Shown: positions 1 through 11,640, counted from the stretch's first letter. The stretch: 64,000 nt of DNA from Rehmannia glutinosa (GCA_016081115.2 JABTTQ020003040.1:1-64000), one strand, 5' to 3'. Notes: a model not told the origin generated them from the sequence alone. Made by a program: numbers and translations.

Positions 1-645
1 TTCCATAAAGTGTGGTCACACCCAACATTTGCGATTTCCATTAGGAATCCCGGTTGTTTTCCTCAATTCGAGAAGTCGAACTATTAAATCCTCAAGCCCC
101 ATCTCTTTGGACTTGTGCTTGAGATAATTATTAAATCTTTCCACGATGGCGGCAATTTTTGATAATCGTGACCACTTGGAATGACTCACTTAAATCATCC
201 CTTAGGACACTAAGTCTTGAAGTATGATACGAATTTCTTGCACTTGGCTAATCACCGTCTTGGTATCAACCATCTTATAATCTAGAAATTTCCCGACAAT
301 AAATTTCTTTGTGCCGGCATCTTCTGTTTTATACTTTTTCTCCAAAGAGTCCCACAACACTTTGGACGTTTTGAACGAACTATAGACATTGTAGGGTGTC
401 GTCTAGCCCGTTCAAAATATAATTTCGACACGAGAAATGTTGTTATGCCAAGCATCCATAGTGATTCTCCGTTGGTTGTCGGTTCTTCATCGCCAATGGT
501 AGGGGTTCTCCTTTCAAACGAAACAGACCCAAGGTTGTCACGTAGAACATCATCTTGTTGCCATCTCTTGAAGTCAACACCGGAGAATTTTCCTCGCCAT
601 GAGCGGGAGCGACAGCCATCGGAGTGAAGCGAAATCGAAGCCATC
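1..645 (-). pseudogene. Copia gag (UBN2-type) fragment, frame-disrupted
   Basis: The gag polyprotein of Copia elements packages element RNA into cytoplasmic virus-like particles. Segments in different minus-strand frames match the usual gag order: FSGVDFKRWQQ near the N terminus (about 560-600), a KMMFYVTTLGL-like segment, LWRKSIK-like LWDSLEKK (about 330-350), then DYKMVDTKTVISQVQEIR (about 230-285) and a KHKSKEMGLEDLIVRL-like segment near 70-130. The pieces need several frame changes, and there is at least one stop after the ILQDLVS-like segment. The family is clear from motif order; the copy is broken and truncated by the window edge. Confidence 0.75.
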
Positions 646-1656
646 GTCTTGAGCGTAAAGCGTAACGCGTTTTCATCTAGCGATTTGTAATGAAAAAGGT
701 GTGCGGTTTTGGTCGGAAAAAAATGGCTAGTGTTAAAGTGTATGGCTAGTCGAGGCACGAATGGTGGATTGATCTCCGCCCAAGATGAAAATGCCCCGTA
801 TACAAGTACTAACGGTTCCAACGTGCGTCCCCAAGATACAACGACTAATTCTATTAGGTTTAGCAAAAGACTTGCGTAAAAGCGGAACTACAACGGTAAC
901 AACACGTGTTTGAACTTTCAAGCTTTTGAAGGAGGAATGTCAATATGCTCGATAATGCAATGACCGGTTTTAATCTTATGATTTTCGTGTTTTTCATTCT
1001 GTTATTTCAATCTGCGGGGTCGAATTATATAGGCATCAAGTGCCCGTATGGAAAGATCACGTCTTTTGGCTCGAAAAAATAGGTTTACACTGAACAGATG
1101 CATCTGTTCATCACTTCGCTTCGACGCGCGACGACAGCGCGGCCCGTCGCTCTTTGCCGTGCGTGGATGCGAACCAAAATAACAAAGTTATGGCCTAACA
1201 CATGACCCGATGCGGGCGTGTGTCGCCATGCTCGAATGCGAGGTTCACCGATGCGTCCGATGCACGATGCTCGTGTGTGCTTTTGAGACAAAACCCACAA
1301 GCATGTAGGTCCTCACCCCTTTAAAAACTTGGGTGCCCCAGGGCCCAAACCCATAAGTCCAACTTGAGATATATTAAGTGAGCAAACTTTTGCCTCTTTA
1401 TCATATGTGAGATGGAGCATTTCTCCTTCCCCACATTTTTCATTTTCCATACCATTTACTTGTATTAAGTGGCTAACTTCTAGCATTAATTTCTCATTCT
1501 TTGGAATTGGTTTTGAGAAATTCCAAATGTTATTCTCATCTACTCTCTTGGTAGAATTTTTACAAATAATTTAATTCTATTTTTACTAATGGAAACCACT
1601 TAATTATTTGGTCAAAATCGGTCAACACCCATTTTACCAAAACAATAATTCCAACA
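1..1656 (-). mobile_element. 5' part of a Ty1-Copia LTR retrotransposon, cut by the window start
   Basis: Read on the minus strand, this begins with a TGTTGG LTR terminus at 1656, runs through a long LTR and leader, and enters a gag coding region near 645. A TATA-like GCCTATATAATTC lies at about 1022-1035 (minus). The LTR holds a GC-rich stretch at about 1100-1300, unlike its AT-rich flanks. I could not find a clear tRNA-iMet primer-binding site, so the inner LTR edge is not placed. The 3' half, with any pol genes and second LTR, lies outside the window. The outer edge is inferred from the TGTTGG terminus alone, because the second target-site copy cannot be seen. Confidence 0.7.
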
Positions 1657-2587
1657 AATTGTTCATTCGATCTTATATCATTTATGTTTTTAATATCAAA
1701 GGCTTTGTTTTTATGATTTGGATCTATTTGTAAAATATTTTTATTTGTGTTGCTTAATTATCTAGGGTTCCATTAATAGATATATGTGCAAGAGAAAAGT
1801 TGACAAACACTTTACCTTCACATTAGTCCTTTATAACTCTTTTTTTATGTAGATGAATATTTAATAACATTTTATTATCTAAAAATTATAATTATCCGAT
1901 GTCGAATGGAATGTGAGTAAGGAATGTTTACTATACGGATGCAATTTTTATTTTATTTTTTTGGTTTGTTGTACATAAAGAATGCACAAGTCAGTTTATC
2001 TTGACTTGTTTCATTAGATCTGACATTTTGTAGAAGGTGAAATTCTAATAATGGAATAACATGTTTATTTTGTTGTATTAACGGCTTTTGAAGTGATTAA
2101 GAGTTGTATATCGTAGCAAAGTTCCTATGAAGAAATTATTTTATTTTAAAATTTCCGCCAATGAAAATAAAAGACTTAATTGATGTCATTCTCTTTAACC
2201 ATCCTTTCCAAGAAAAAAATCAATTTTTTGATCATTTAATTCACTTGTCCAATTTCATCTCCTATTTTACTTGTGCGATCTATTGCCACATGTTGTGTGT
2301 GGTCGCTTAATGTTTTATGTGAATAGAAGTACAAAACTTATCGTCACGTATTATGTGAAGTTAATTACTTAGCTTCTCATACAGAGTAGAGGACTCATCT
2401 TAAATTCCCATATGTTTGCAGTCTATACAATATAAGATCAACTTAATTTGAAAGTAGGAAATAAAAGAAAACACACTTGATGAAAATCCCACGATAGAAT
2501 TAGACCAAAAGATTTATATAATAAAAAACTAGATTAGGTAACTAAATCAGTGTTATACATGAAAATATAAGAATTGGCTTTTAGTTA
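1657..2587. other. AT-rich intergenic DNA, no gene seen
   Basis: Low-complexity AT-rich sequence with no long open frame, no splice-bounded exon and no inverted repeat that I could recognise. The first bases (AATTG, 1657-1661) would be the target-site copy of the flanking Copia element. Confidence 0.6.
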
Positions 2588-2792
2588 CACTAGTAATAAA
2601 AATAAGCTTCGTTGGTGAATTATTAGCGACAGATGTCGCTAATATTTTTGCGATGACACGATTGTGGTCGCAAATAAGGTATTTGGGACCCTTTGTTTGT
2701 GATGACTTTATTGCGACGACATGTTGTTGGAAAAAGTTAAATTGCAACGACTTTAGATTTTTGTTGTCGTAAAAGACCTTTTTCATGTAGTG
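2588..2792 (-). mobile_element. CACTA (En/Spm) transposon end
   Basis: Read on the minus strand from 2792, the sequence starts CACTACATGAAAAAGG, the typical terminus of plant CACTA elements. A subterminal block follows with repeated GTCGTCGCAA / GTTGCAA / TTTGCGACCAC words in both orientations. The opposite end is not certain: a CACTAG at 2588 is in the wrong orientation to be a partner TIR and the flanking triplets differ (TTA versus ATA). It is therefore a solo or truncated end. The open frame across 2553-2813 is only the unstopped subterminal repeat and is not a gene. Confidence 0.6.
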
Positions 2793-5459
2793 ATATCTTG
2801 GAATGCATACCACCGTTAATTAGATCTTCTTTTACCAAGATTGAAGATTAGAGTTTTAGACAAAAGGTGGATTTATAGTAAATATTAGGTATGTAAAAAG
2901 GGGTTGTGAATGAGATTGTATCGACATGTAGCAAGCTTAACAAAAATAAATTTATACAATAAATAAAATATGCACGTTGGTTAGGAATTGTATCACATGA
3001 TCTGAAAAAGGATGCGTCTTGATCCTCTTCGACTAGTTCATTGGATGTTCACATTTTTAAAATTTAGAATTTGTCAATTTAAACCCTAAACAAACCCTCT
3101 TTTTTTTAACTTTGGTAAAGTGCTCATATATATCATATTGTATATGTATTGTAGTACCACTATCATAATAATATTTTTAAAGCCCAATTACTATGTTTGC
3201 ATTTTTTTCCCACAAACTTATACCCTGTTCTATAGATTTGTTCAACAGCCGACTGGAATGCTCATGCCTTTCGACCCAATGGTTTGGAACAAACCTGAAG
3301 ATACAGATATAAGAAATTATTCTTTTACCATAACTTTATCTTGTTTTATAACTTGGGGTACATAAGCTTGTATTACCTCAGAATGTAATAAAATGGTGCA
3401 ACAATTTTATAATATAAGCCATTAACCATATAAGCCATGAGGTTAACATGCATGCAACATTGCTAATTCATTTATCCATATTAATAAGTTTATTTCGATG
3501 CTTATGTGTGTTTTACATCAATTAAGACAATTTGCTTATCCAAACAATATGGGGAGCACAAGGTGCTTCAATTTTTGTGGCTCCAATGAATTTCTAGGTA
3601 CATTCCTTAAGCAATATAGTAATAAAAGTAATGTTGATTAAAGATATTAATATTTTTACATGTTCCTTTAAAGATTTGAAGCATTGTCATTCACAAAATT
3701 AATTGTATATGTGATGTGAGCCTTAGTTGCAAATCTTTCTAAGTTCCTCCTATCTTTGAACTTGTTGACTTCCAGCTGTAGTATCCTTTAACAGTTTAAG
3801 AATTTTAATGGAAATTTTCAATGGGATTGTTAAAATATATGTGAGCTTTTTTTTTTAACTTCCTCAACCTCTGCTTCAATTGGTATTGTTGTTGTTATCA
3901 TTCACTTTTGTATGAACAATCAGGTAAAATCTACAAATCAAAAACATTAATATTTGTTATGAATAATTTCATTGGAGTCATGAAGTAGATTTGATTTGCT
4001 ATGCTAATAATTAACAAACTGTTATTATCTTTACAAGTACTATTCGTTTTGTCTTTTGTACCTACCTATTATTCTTTTTTCGCATGATAGCCATAAGAAT
4101 TTCTTTTTGTAGCATATATGTTGTTGAAAAAGAGACATTTTATTATATATTTACCAATGTTATATATAATCAAAACACTTAATGTGTGTTACAAAATGGT
4201 GACTTCTTTATTATGTAAATATTCAAGCATTGGGAGTCATGTAAATGGAGAAGTAATAAATATTGTTAGTTTGTTGCGTTACATTTCATGTACTATCTAT
4301 TGTTAATGTTACAAACCGAGATTACATTACATATTGTTGCATTAAATTTCATAAATAGCAATATTATTGCTCAATTTCATGTGTTGTTAATGATAATGTT
4401 TATTGAATCAAACTTTTATGGAGTCGATTATTGTATGGGAAGGAGGAGTTGGCCATGACATGATAAACGCACCGAAGCCCTGACTTTCCTATTCGCGGAA
4501 GCAAAATTGGATAATTCGTCATTTGCCTCGGTCCAAAGAGAATAAATGGGATTCGGTAACACACCAAAATCAAATTTTAGCTATTTTATGCGTAATTCGG
4601 TTTTTCTAGTAAAATCTGTTTTAGTTGTTAAAACATAGTAAAAAAATTACTATTTCATTATTCATACACAAACTTTAATAATCTTACGTTATATTAAGCG
4701 GATAGTGAAACATCAATGCCCGAATTCAATTTCTTCAAGAAAATGGACAAAACATTAATTGAATGAGATACATTTCAACCATCTTTTTAATCTTCAATAA
4801 ACCAACTCATAAATTATGATAATTGATTGTGATTGGAACTTGTAATTAAGAATATGATATTCCTTTGTTTTTCTAATCCTTTTACACATCTTCGGTAATT
4901 TATAATTGTACAATTTTAATGTTGTTTTAGTACTACGTCCATTTAAAGACAGACATCTGATTCGAGGATCTCTTTCGCAGACTAACACCTTCATTATTGA
5001 TGGTCGTCTCTCAACGTCCCGAAAAGGGACTAAAGAAGAAAACACGGTAACACTATATATATCACACATAACTTCTTTTGCATTGTTTTACATATAAATT
5101 GGATGGTATTTATGTACTTATTATACATACAATCGAATTCGAGCATTCAGGCTTCTGCCTCTCGTGTTAGATGAGATAAATTATTGAACCGTGTTCAAGT
5201 TGGATTTTACAATCTCATGACAAGAGAAATTATCGGAAATGAATTGTCTCCAGTTGACGATATTAGGAGCATGTCTGCTACCATTGGTAATAGAAAATAA
5301 CATAAATGTAAACCTTTTGTGATGCGTCATAAGGTTTATTACATCCTTATTTTGATTAATTTTCTATGTATGTATACAGGAACAAAGAGAAAGAGAGAGG
5401 ACGAAACATATGTCCAAGAAGCGGCTGAAGTGTCCAGTGCAGCCATGGAATGTTGCCAC
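2793..5459 (+). other. Intergenic DNA with exon-like islands of an unrecognised gene
   Basis: Mostly AT-rich, but a few islands have more coding-like composition and splice-like borders. They are 3233-3305 (open, after a TATAG acceptor-like site), 4937-5046 (RGSLSQTNTFIIDGR, followed by GTAAC), 5218-5283 (REIIGNELSPVDDIRSM, followed by a GT) and 5382-5455 (acceptor-like ACAG, then TKRKREDETYVQEAAEV). The phases do not assemble into a frame I trust, and I do not recognise the family. They could be exons of a small gene, remnants of a decayed gene, or chance. The rest of this stretch holds nothing I can name. Confidence 0.25.
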
Positions 5460-5786
5460 AAATTTATAATCTGTTTGATTTTGAGCCTAAAAATTAGAAG
5501 AAGCATTCACTACAAAATATAACTCTATGAATTGTGATGGTGTTTTGCATTTTTTTTTTTTTTAAATACTTTTACTTTAAATGATAATTTTCTGTTTTGT
5601 TTTTGTATTATGGATGTTCCAAATTTATAATCTGTTTGATTTTGAGCCTAAAAATTAGAAGAAGCATTCGACTACAAAAATATAACTCTATGAATTGTGA
5701 TGGTGTTTTGCATTTCTTTTTTTTTTTTACATACTTTTTACTTTAAATGATAATTTCTCTGTTTTTGTTTTTGTATTATGGATGTT
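5460..5786. repeat. Two-copy tandem duplication, about 161 bp each
   Basis: A unit starting AAATTTATAATCTGTTTG at 5460 and ending TATTATGGATGTT is repeated at once from 5621 to about 5786. The copies differ by a few substitutions and by the length of a T run and A runs. The duplication begins inside the last exon-like island of the preceding region, so it may have broken the 3' end of whatever was there. Confidence 0.8.
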
Positions 5787-5854
5787 TGCTTTCATTTTAC
5801 CTATTTAATCTTTACCTTTGATGATTTAATCATCTTTCTCTATCAATAAATTAT

Positions 5855-7082
5855 GAGCTAGTCTCATGTCAGACGATCTAACGAATCTAAGTCCGTTAGA
5901 CCGATCCCCCAAATCCGACCGGATCATTAACAAAAATGCTCGGCATCCACGCCCTTCTATCTTTCTCTCTCCTCATCCCATTTGTCGCCTCTAAAAGAAC
6001 ATGGCAATGGCGGTTTCGTGAAATCTCAATCCGATCGAAGACGCGTGAGTCCTAGTCTTCAACTGCATCTTCTTTATCACGGCTTGGTAAAGAGACAATT
6101 ACACTGTATTTTCAAGGCCATGAAATTCATGAAGATAAGCTTTGAAAATTGTACAATCGCTTATTTTTCAAGCTATTACTTGGCTAGAAGACACCGATTT
6201 GTGCCTGAGAAATTCTCTCTGTTTAAATGAGATACGACGTAGGAATATTTGGGAACACGATGGCAAAGTGGGTGGAATCTTTGAGGAAATGGACAAATAA
6301 ATAAAAATAATGCCTTTGCACTTTTTATTGAGGACAAAATAGGAATTACTAATACTTTTTAGGGTAACATCTAATACTTTTACGTGGGGCTACTAATACT
6401 TTTTATTGGAAAAACTAATGTTATTTGGAAATTACTAAAAACATTTCGGGGAGAAAAACTAATATTGTTCGGGGAATTATTAATACGTTTCACTTTGGAA
6501 CTACTAATACTTTTGAAAAAACTAATACTTTTAGAAGGACTAATAAAATAATATTCAAAGAACTACTAATACTTTTTCGGGGAATTTCTTAATACTTTTC
6601 GTTGAACTACTAATACTTTTCTTAGGATTTGGTAATACTTTGCGGGAGAAAAAGTTAATTATATTCAGGTTTACTACTAAAAAATTCTTCAGAAAACTAC
6701 TAATACTTTTTCGAGAAACTACTAATACTTTTCCGATGAGACATCTAATACATTTCGGGAGAAAAATTTAATTATATTCAGGGAAACTACTAAAATACTC
6801 TCCAGTGAACTACTAATACTTTTTCGAGGAACTACTAATACTTTTTTGAGGGACTGCAAATACATTTCGGGAGTATATTCAAAAGAAATACTAAAATACA
6901 CTTCAGGGAACTACTAATACATTTCGGAAGAACTGGTAATGCTTTTAGAAGGACGGCTAATACTTTTCGAAGGATTTGTTAATATCGGTGGTCTCTGAAA
7001 GCTACTAAAACACCACCGGGTCCGCGGGTTAGATCCGTCTAATGGAGCAGACCCATTAGACGGTCTGACAGGAGTTTTTGTG
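5855..7082. mobile_element. Non-autonomous Mutator-like element with internal word array
   Basis: Terminal inverted repeats of about 45-50 bp: the left end reads GAGCTAGTCTCATGTCAGAC, and the reverse complement of the right end reads CACAAAAACTCCTGTCAGAC; both continue into related GTTAGAC/ATTAGACGGAT sequence. The flanking 9-mers ATAAATTAT (5846-5854) and ATGAATTAT (7083-7091) match at 8 of 9, as expected for a 9-bp Mutator-type target duplication. From about 6300 to 6990 the interior is an irregular array of CTACTAATACTTTT(T)CG-like words, roughly every 20-40 bp. It has no transposase. The element at 29106-30654 has related ends and a related array. Confidence 0.75.
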
Positions 7083-7192
7083 ATGAATTATATGTGTACA
7101 TCATGTTTTTGATACAATGATTTCGGTTATATACGGGAAAAATGTAAGGAAAGTAATTTTGGTTGTATGCATGGTTGCTATATATGGAAAAT

Positions 7193-7500
7193 AAGAGATA
7201 ATTCCAATTTAAGTACCTAAAGTACAGTTTGTTTACACTTTTGGTATATATATATATATATATCAATTGTGGTACCTCGTATTTTATTTTTTAATTACTT
7301 TTACCACATTCCGCCAAACGGCCGTCAATTTTGGTATGCCATAAAAAGTAAAATATTGGGTACCAATATTGACGGACAGAATGTGGCGAAAGTGACTAAA
7401 ATTAAAATATGTAGTACCAAAATTGATATGACTTGAAAGTGAGGCAGCAAAAGAGAAAACATACTATATTTTTTAGGTACTAAATTGAAATTCTCTTTGG
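7193..7500. mobile_element. MITE with long inverted arms
   Basis: The two halves are inverted copies. The left arm contains AATTTAAGTACCTAAAGTAC, then a TTACCACATTCCGCC segment; the right arm contains GGCGAAAGTGAC..., then TTTTTTAGGTACTAAATTG in complement. A TA dinucleotide run (about 7245-7262) interrupts the left arm. There is no coding potential. Short length and arm symmetry support a MITE; I could not fix a target duplication, so the superfamily is open. Confidence 0.55.
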
Positions 7501-7984
7501 ATAATAATATTGATACGGAAACTTGATGAAGTATTTCATATCATTAAAAAGCTTGGAATCTTATATTTTTGTAATTAAAATCTAAAAACACACGTAACAC
7601 AATCATGATGAGGAAGGAAAAACATATGAATTTGGAAGAGAAAATGTGTTGAATAAAGTCACATTAGAACTAGTATCATTTATTTCAAATAATGTTTCAT
7701 CACGTATATATTCTAATATTATTAGTGGATGCCGAGTTTATAAAAAAAAAATAGTACGATTATGGGATAGTAGAGGATGAGACACACACGCTCATATAAG
7801 ATCGAATCCAGGTCAATATAATCGTCCTTTAATTTTAACACAGGACTCTACCACTGGAGCACAAAATTAATCCCGATGCCGAGCTTATAAATTGACATTA
7901 TTAATACATACATAAAATATAATAATTATATTAAAATATAAGATAAAACATTATATTCTTTGTTTAGGGAATGAGAACTTTCTC
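7501..7984. other. AT-rich intergenic DNA
   Basis: No open frame of interest and no recognised repeat, apart from short A/T runs leading into the poly-T tail of the reversed SINE that follows. Confidence 0.5.
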
Positions 7985-8115
7985 TTTTTTTTTTTTTTTT
8001 TTTTTTTGATAACTCGACTTCCAAGCTTACGCCCGACTATGACATAACGAGGACAAACCGGCTCTCATTGCTGCCGCCAAGGTAAACCGCGGGATGTGTA
8101 CGCACTGGCCAGTGG
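7985..8115 (-). mobile_element. SINE fragment (same family as 12841-13231), reversed and 5'-truncated
   Basis: A run of about 23 T (7985-8007) is followed by GATAACTCGACTTCCAAGC, CTTACGCCCGACTATG and a CCGCGGGATGTGTACGCACTGG-like stretch. Each block has a close match in the reverse complement of the tail of the SINE at 12841-13231 (GATAACTCGGCTTCCAGGC, CTTACGCCCGACTATG, CCGCGGATGTGCATGCACTCGG). The element therefore lies on the minus strand with its poly(A) tail at the left, and only its 3' third is present. Confidence 0.7.
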
Positions 8116-10059
8116 AGACATCTAAGTGACACTCCATCTAACAATTTGCTTGCTTGCATCTTTCATGACTCCATGATTTATTATATCAATTTTAAGCACA
8201 CTTGCCATTTTTATTTCATTGTTACATCTGGTTTTGAGTTCTTTCTAACATGATAGAATTTAATTTTGTTTTGTTTCTCTAAAATTTGCATAGGAAATAA
8301 AAATAACAAAAGAAAATAAATCTAACAAATGAACTCATGAGCAAATGTCAATCTTATTATCCACTATAACTCTTTTAAGACACAATCTTGGAATAGACAT
8401 AATGCATAAAGTTATTAGGTCAATTTCCTTATAAATAATTATTTTTAGGCAATATGTTTGAACAAGTTGAAACCGCTAAAAGTGGAACTTCTAATACTTT
8501 TATGTAAGAACAAATAATGTTGTTTATGAATAGAAAAATCATAGGAAACTTGCCAATGAAATTATTGGATGTGATAGGGTTTTTGGTTAAATTTATGTTT
8601 TAGAAAAATATCGTGTTTGGTGAATATCAAGTAGAGTCAATCAGCATCACCCGAAGCACGCCTTACATACAACAGTCAGGAAAATATATATATTTTCTGA
8701 AAAGTTTTCAACCGTTAATTAATTATAGGGCTCGCGTATTTCATTTTAAATAATCATTTCATACATTTTTTATGGTGTAACCTTATTATTATATCATTAT
8801 TATTATCATCATTATTATTATTACTCTAATTGATTATGGTACTCCTGCATAATTGAATTGCACACATGCCAAAGGGAAAATTGGATCGAATTAAACCAAA
8901 ATTTCATCGTATCGTCATTTTGAAGGCCCAAACCCAGTCCAACCCATAAAAATAGATATGAAAAGTTGGGTCGGCCAGGTGACCCGAGGTTTAAGCTAAA
9001 TAGACCCGATTCTTTTGGGCTTACAATATCACTGACTCGTTCGACCCTATCACCGGATCACTAGGACCGACTTAGTTTTGACAAATCTACCCATAACCCC
9101 CATCTTGAAGAATTGCATTATGGAAACTATCTATTTGGAGAAATTGTGATCTTCAAGTTAAAAACATTATAATTTAAATTAATTAATTGTGGGATTCTAA
9201 TATGGTAAGTGTAATACACGTGTCAATCATCCATACGGTTGGAATAGGAGATGAAACACGATTTTGGAATAGAAGATCCCATCCGAATTTTATTAGGCCT
9301 TTATTTATTTTTACCCGAATTTGCGCGGACATTCCCATTTAATTTAATTTTGGGTCAAGTCAAATTATCGCTCATCTATAACTATTATTACTATTATTTA
9401 TTATTATAATTAACTTAAAGTGCAGTTTGACATTCCCAAAATGTAAACCAGCATATTCCTCCGAAACTACTTTTATCCTCTTTGCATCTCATTTTTAAAT
9501 ATAAAGCAAATTTTAATATTGATTCTTTTAAATAAATTTATTCGACGGGTCTTGATAAAAGTGTTTAATTATTGCTCTACTTTTTATTTCTCAAAACAAA
9601 ACCAAAAAAAAAAGACAAATTATTGCTCTACTTTTCGTTTTCCACATATGACATTTGCCAACTCTGTCTATCCGATATATTATAATTCACTGCAAACAAC
9701 TCAAAAAGTGTGCTAATGAAGCAACTAAGACATTGAACAAATCGTATATCTGAGTTTATTGGGATGGCAGTTGATACACAAATTGCACCATTTGGAGCCG
9801 TGCTTGTTAGTAACTACAAATCTGAAGGGGATTTTTGAATTTTTGAAAGAGAACTATAGTTTTTTTTTCCGAATTATGCTCAATTGGATAGAATTACAAC
9901 AATACCAATAATTTGGTACTCCTAAAATTTGAAGTCAATAATAAAAAGAAAGCCTCCACAGGACCACAACAATGACACAATAATACATGTATAAACTTAT
10001 ATCTAATTTTATTTAACAAAATAAAAGAAAAATCAAATCAAATTTCAATTATTTCAAAA
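8116..10059. other. Intergenic DNA with minor repeat relics
   Basis: No gene seen. About 8478-8520 has a single TTCTAATACTTTT word like the interior of the Mutator-like element at 5855. About 8920-9110 is a GC-richer GGCCCAAACCC...GACCCGA stretch that resembles the ends of plant hAT relics. About 9200-9300 (ACACGTGTCAATCATCC, GAAGATCCCATCCGAA) resembles 54600-54730. None has clear termini. The short open frame at 9519-9716 is a local duplication of ATTATTGCTCTACTTTT and not a credible gene. Confidence 0.5.
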
Positions 10060-10197
10060 TTTATCACTGGAAAAAATTACTGAAAACATTTCCTCTTTCC
10101 ACATAAGGCGCCAACTCAAAGCACCATAACTAAACAAGATTTTCAAAATTCAAGAACTACTAACATAACAATCTATTTAAAAAAAAAATGTTTTAAG

Positions 10198-10475
10198 CCC
10201 ACTTGGCCAAGAGACACATGCATCCAGAATCCAAAACAAGAGCAGCATTGGCCACTAACTGAGGCTTACAATTGCTTTACATTTTGGGGATCATGAAATC
10301 AGCTGTACGAAGATCCACCAACGCCATGTATATCAGTATTCTTGCTGATGCTGAGTAGAAAACCCCTTGTACAATCAGAGCCGTCGGACCATCTGACTGT
10401 ACACTTTCGTTATGCCGATACCGATGACAATCCCAATCGGAGTCGTGAGAGAGAAGAAGGCCGCCATTATTAGTA
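10198..10475 (-). pseudogene. Broken ZIP transporter terminal exon (left arm)
   Basis: Read on the minus strand this is a decayed copy of the exon in the right arm. It keeps SLTTPIGIVIGIGITKVYS at the start and the final CLLAKWA-like end. It carries frame changes after the KVYS motif, and a stop where the intact copy has KMQS (codon AAA-ATG-TAA). ZIP proteins are plasma- or organelle-membrane Zn/Fe transporters, and this segment corresponds to the last three membrane helices. It is more degraded than its partner, so it cannot code. Confidence 0.75.
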
Positions 10476-10579
10476 TCCCGATACCGATGACTCTGTTGGT
10501 GCTTTGTCCAGTTCTTGATTTCCTTTTCGTTCGTGGTCGTGGAAATTTGAGAATGTGTCTATTATTACTGGTGTTGCAG

Positions 10580-10885
10580 GCAAAGTTTAATGCACGAGCA
10601 GTGGCAATAATGACAGCCTTCTTCTCCCTCACGACTCCGACTGGGATCGTCATCGGTATCGGGATAACAAAAGTGTACAGTGAGACGAGTCCGACTGCTC
10701 TGATTGAACAAGGGTTTTTCAACTCAGCATCAGCAGGAATACTGATATACATGGCGTTGGTGGAACTTCTTGCAGCTGATTTCATGAGCCCGAAAATGCA
10801 AAGCGATTCTACGCTTCAATTAGGGGCCAATGCTGCTCTGCTTTTGGGTGTTGGATGCATGTCTCTCTTGGCCAAGTGGGCATAA
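10580..10885 (+). pseudogene. Isolated terminal exon of a ZIP-family Zn/Fe transporter (right arm)
   Basis: The exon starts after TTGCAG at 10579 and stays open for 101 residues to TAA at 10883-10885. It matches the C-terminal part of plant ZIP/IRT transporters: AKFNARAVAIM, then the helix motif SLTTPTGIVIGIGI, then SPTALIEQGFFNSASAGILI, MALVELLAADFMSPKMQ, and the family-typical end GVGCMSLLAKWA. An intron just before A(Q)AKF is where many plant ZIP genes are split. No upstream exon with the N-terminal helices or His-rich loop is visible in the preceding kilobases, so this is a gene fragment despite its intact frame. Intact ZIP proteins are usually about 320-380 residues. The frame can be read further upstream, but only into spacer and arm sequence. 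Confidence 0.8.
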
Positions 10886-11035
10886 AATATCTTAGATTTT
10901 TTATAAAAAAAAAACAGATTGTTATGTAGTAGTTCTTGAATTTTGAAAATTTTGTTTAGTTATGGTGCTTTGAGTGGGTGCTTATGGGGAAAGAGGAACT
11001 GTTTTCAGTAATTTTTTTCCAGTGATAGATTAGTA

Positions 11036-11640
11036 TTGCATTTTTTCCGAACAAGGGAAAGCTTTCTGATTAGGAGAAAACTCACAAGGTGAGAGCTGCA
11101 GAGTGTAGTTCATCCTCAAACAAGTTGCCTGATTTCGAAAAGAAGCAGGAACATCAAGGTTAAGGAAAAACTCAAATTCTTCATATGGAAATGCTACATA
11201 AAAATCTTATCCACTAAAACTAACCTTCAGAAGAGAGGTGTGTCTGTGATTCTCATTGTCTGCTTTTTGTTCTCGTTTGGTGCTGTGTGAAGGCTTCTTG
11301 AGTAGGGGTGCTTTGCTTAGCATCAGTTCTTGGATTTGCTTTCTGGAGGTGTGGTTTTTGGTGAGAGAAGGTTTTGATTAGTGGAGTTGTTTGGTTTCTA
11401 TGGAGGCCCTTTTTGTGATGAAGTCTTTTGGGTTTTTTTTTTTTTTTGGAACCCATGGAACTGTTTTATAGGTATGATATTGAGGTTGTTGAAGGTTAGG
11501 TCCCCCATGTCTTACTAATTTCACAGCCAAAGGCATCACTTTTTCTATTTGTAGGGGTTTGTTTTTTTTTCCTTTTGGGTAGGTTGTTGGTTTGCTATTC
11601 CTGAGAATGGTCATCCATCCCCCTCCCTTTTTGTTTTGTC
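11036..11640. other. Intergenic DNA, no gene seen
   Basis: T- and G-rich sequence. Two minus-strand frames of 67 and 78 residues (11253-11614) are low-complexity Lys/Thr/Gln-rich and have no recognisable domain. The right end (about 11570-11640) is the first part of the local repeat unit described next. Confidence 0.5.

Larger units (their letters stand above)
10060..11035. repeat. Near-1-kb inverted repeat built around a ZIP transporter exon
   Basis: The left arm (about 10060-10470) and right arm (about 10600-11035) are reverse complements with scattered differences. CCACTTGGCCAAGAGACAC at 10200 mirrors GTCTCTCTTGGCCAAGTGG near 10880. TTTATCACTGGAAAAAATTAC at the left mirrors AATTTTTTTCCAGTGATAG at the right. 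The arms include both the last coding exon of a ZIP gene and its 3' flank. A spacer of roughly 130 bp (10471-10600) separates them and ends in an intron-like TTGCAG. A transcript across the locus could fold into a long hairpin. Arm edges are approximate. Confidence 0.85.

Noticed and set aside
2553..2813. An 86-residue minus-strand protein
   Set aside because: The DNA is the subterminal repeat of a CACTA element; the frame has no domain.
10375..10785. A 136-residue minus-strand frame across the ZIP inverted repeat
   Set aside because: It is the antisense of the right arm joined to the spacer and the left arm. Its apparent ZIP-like pieces come from the mirror symmetry.
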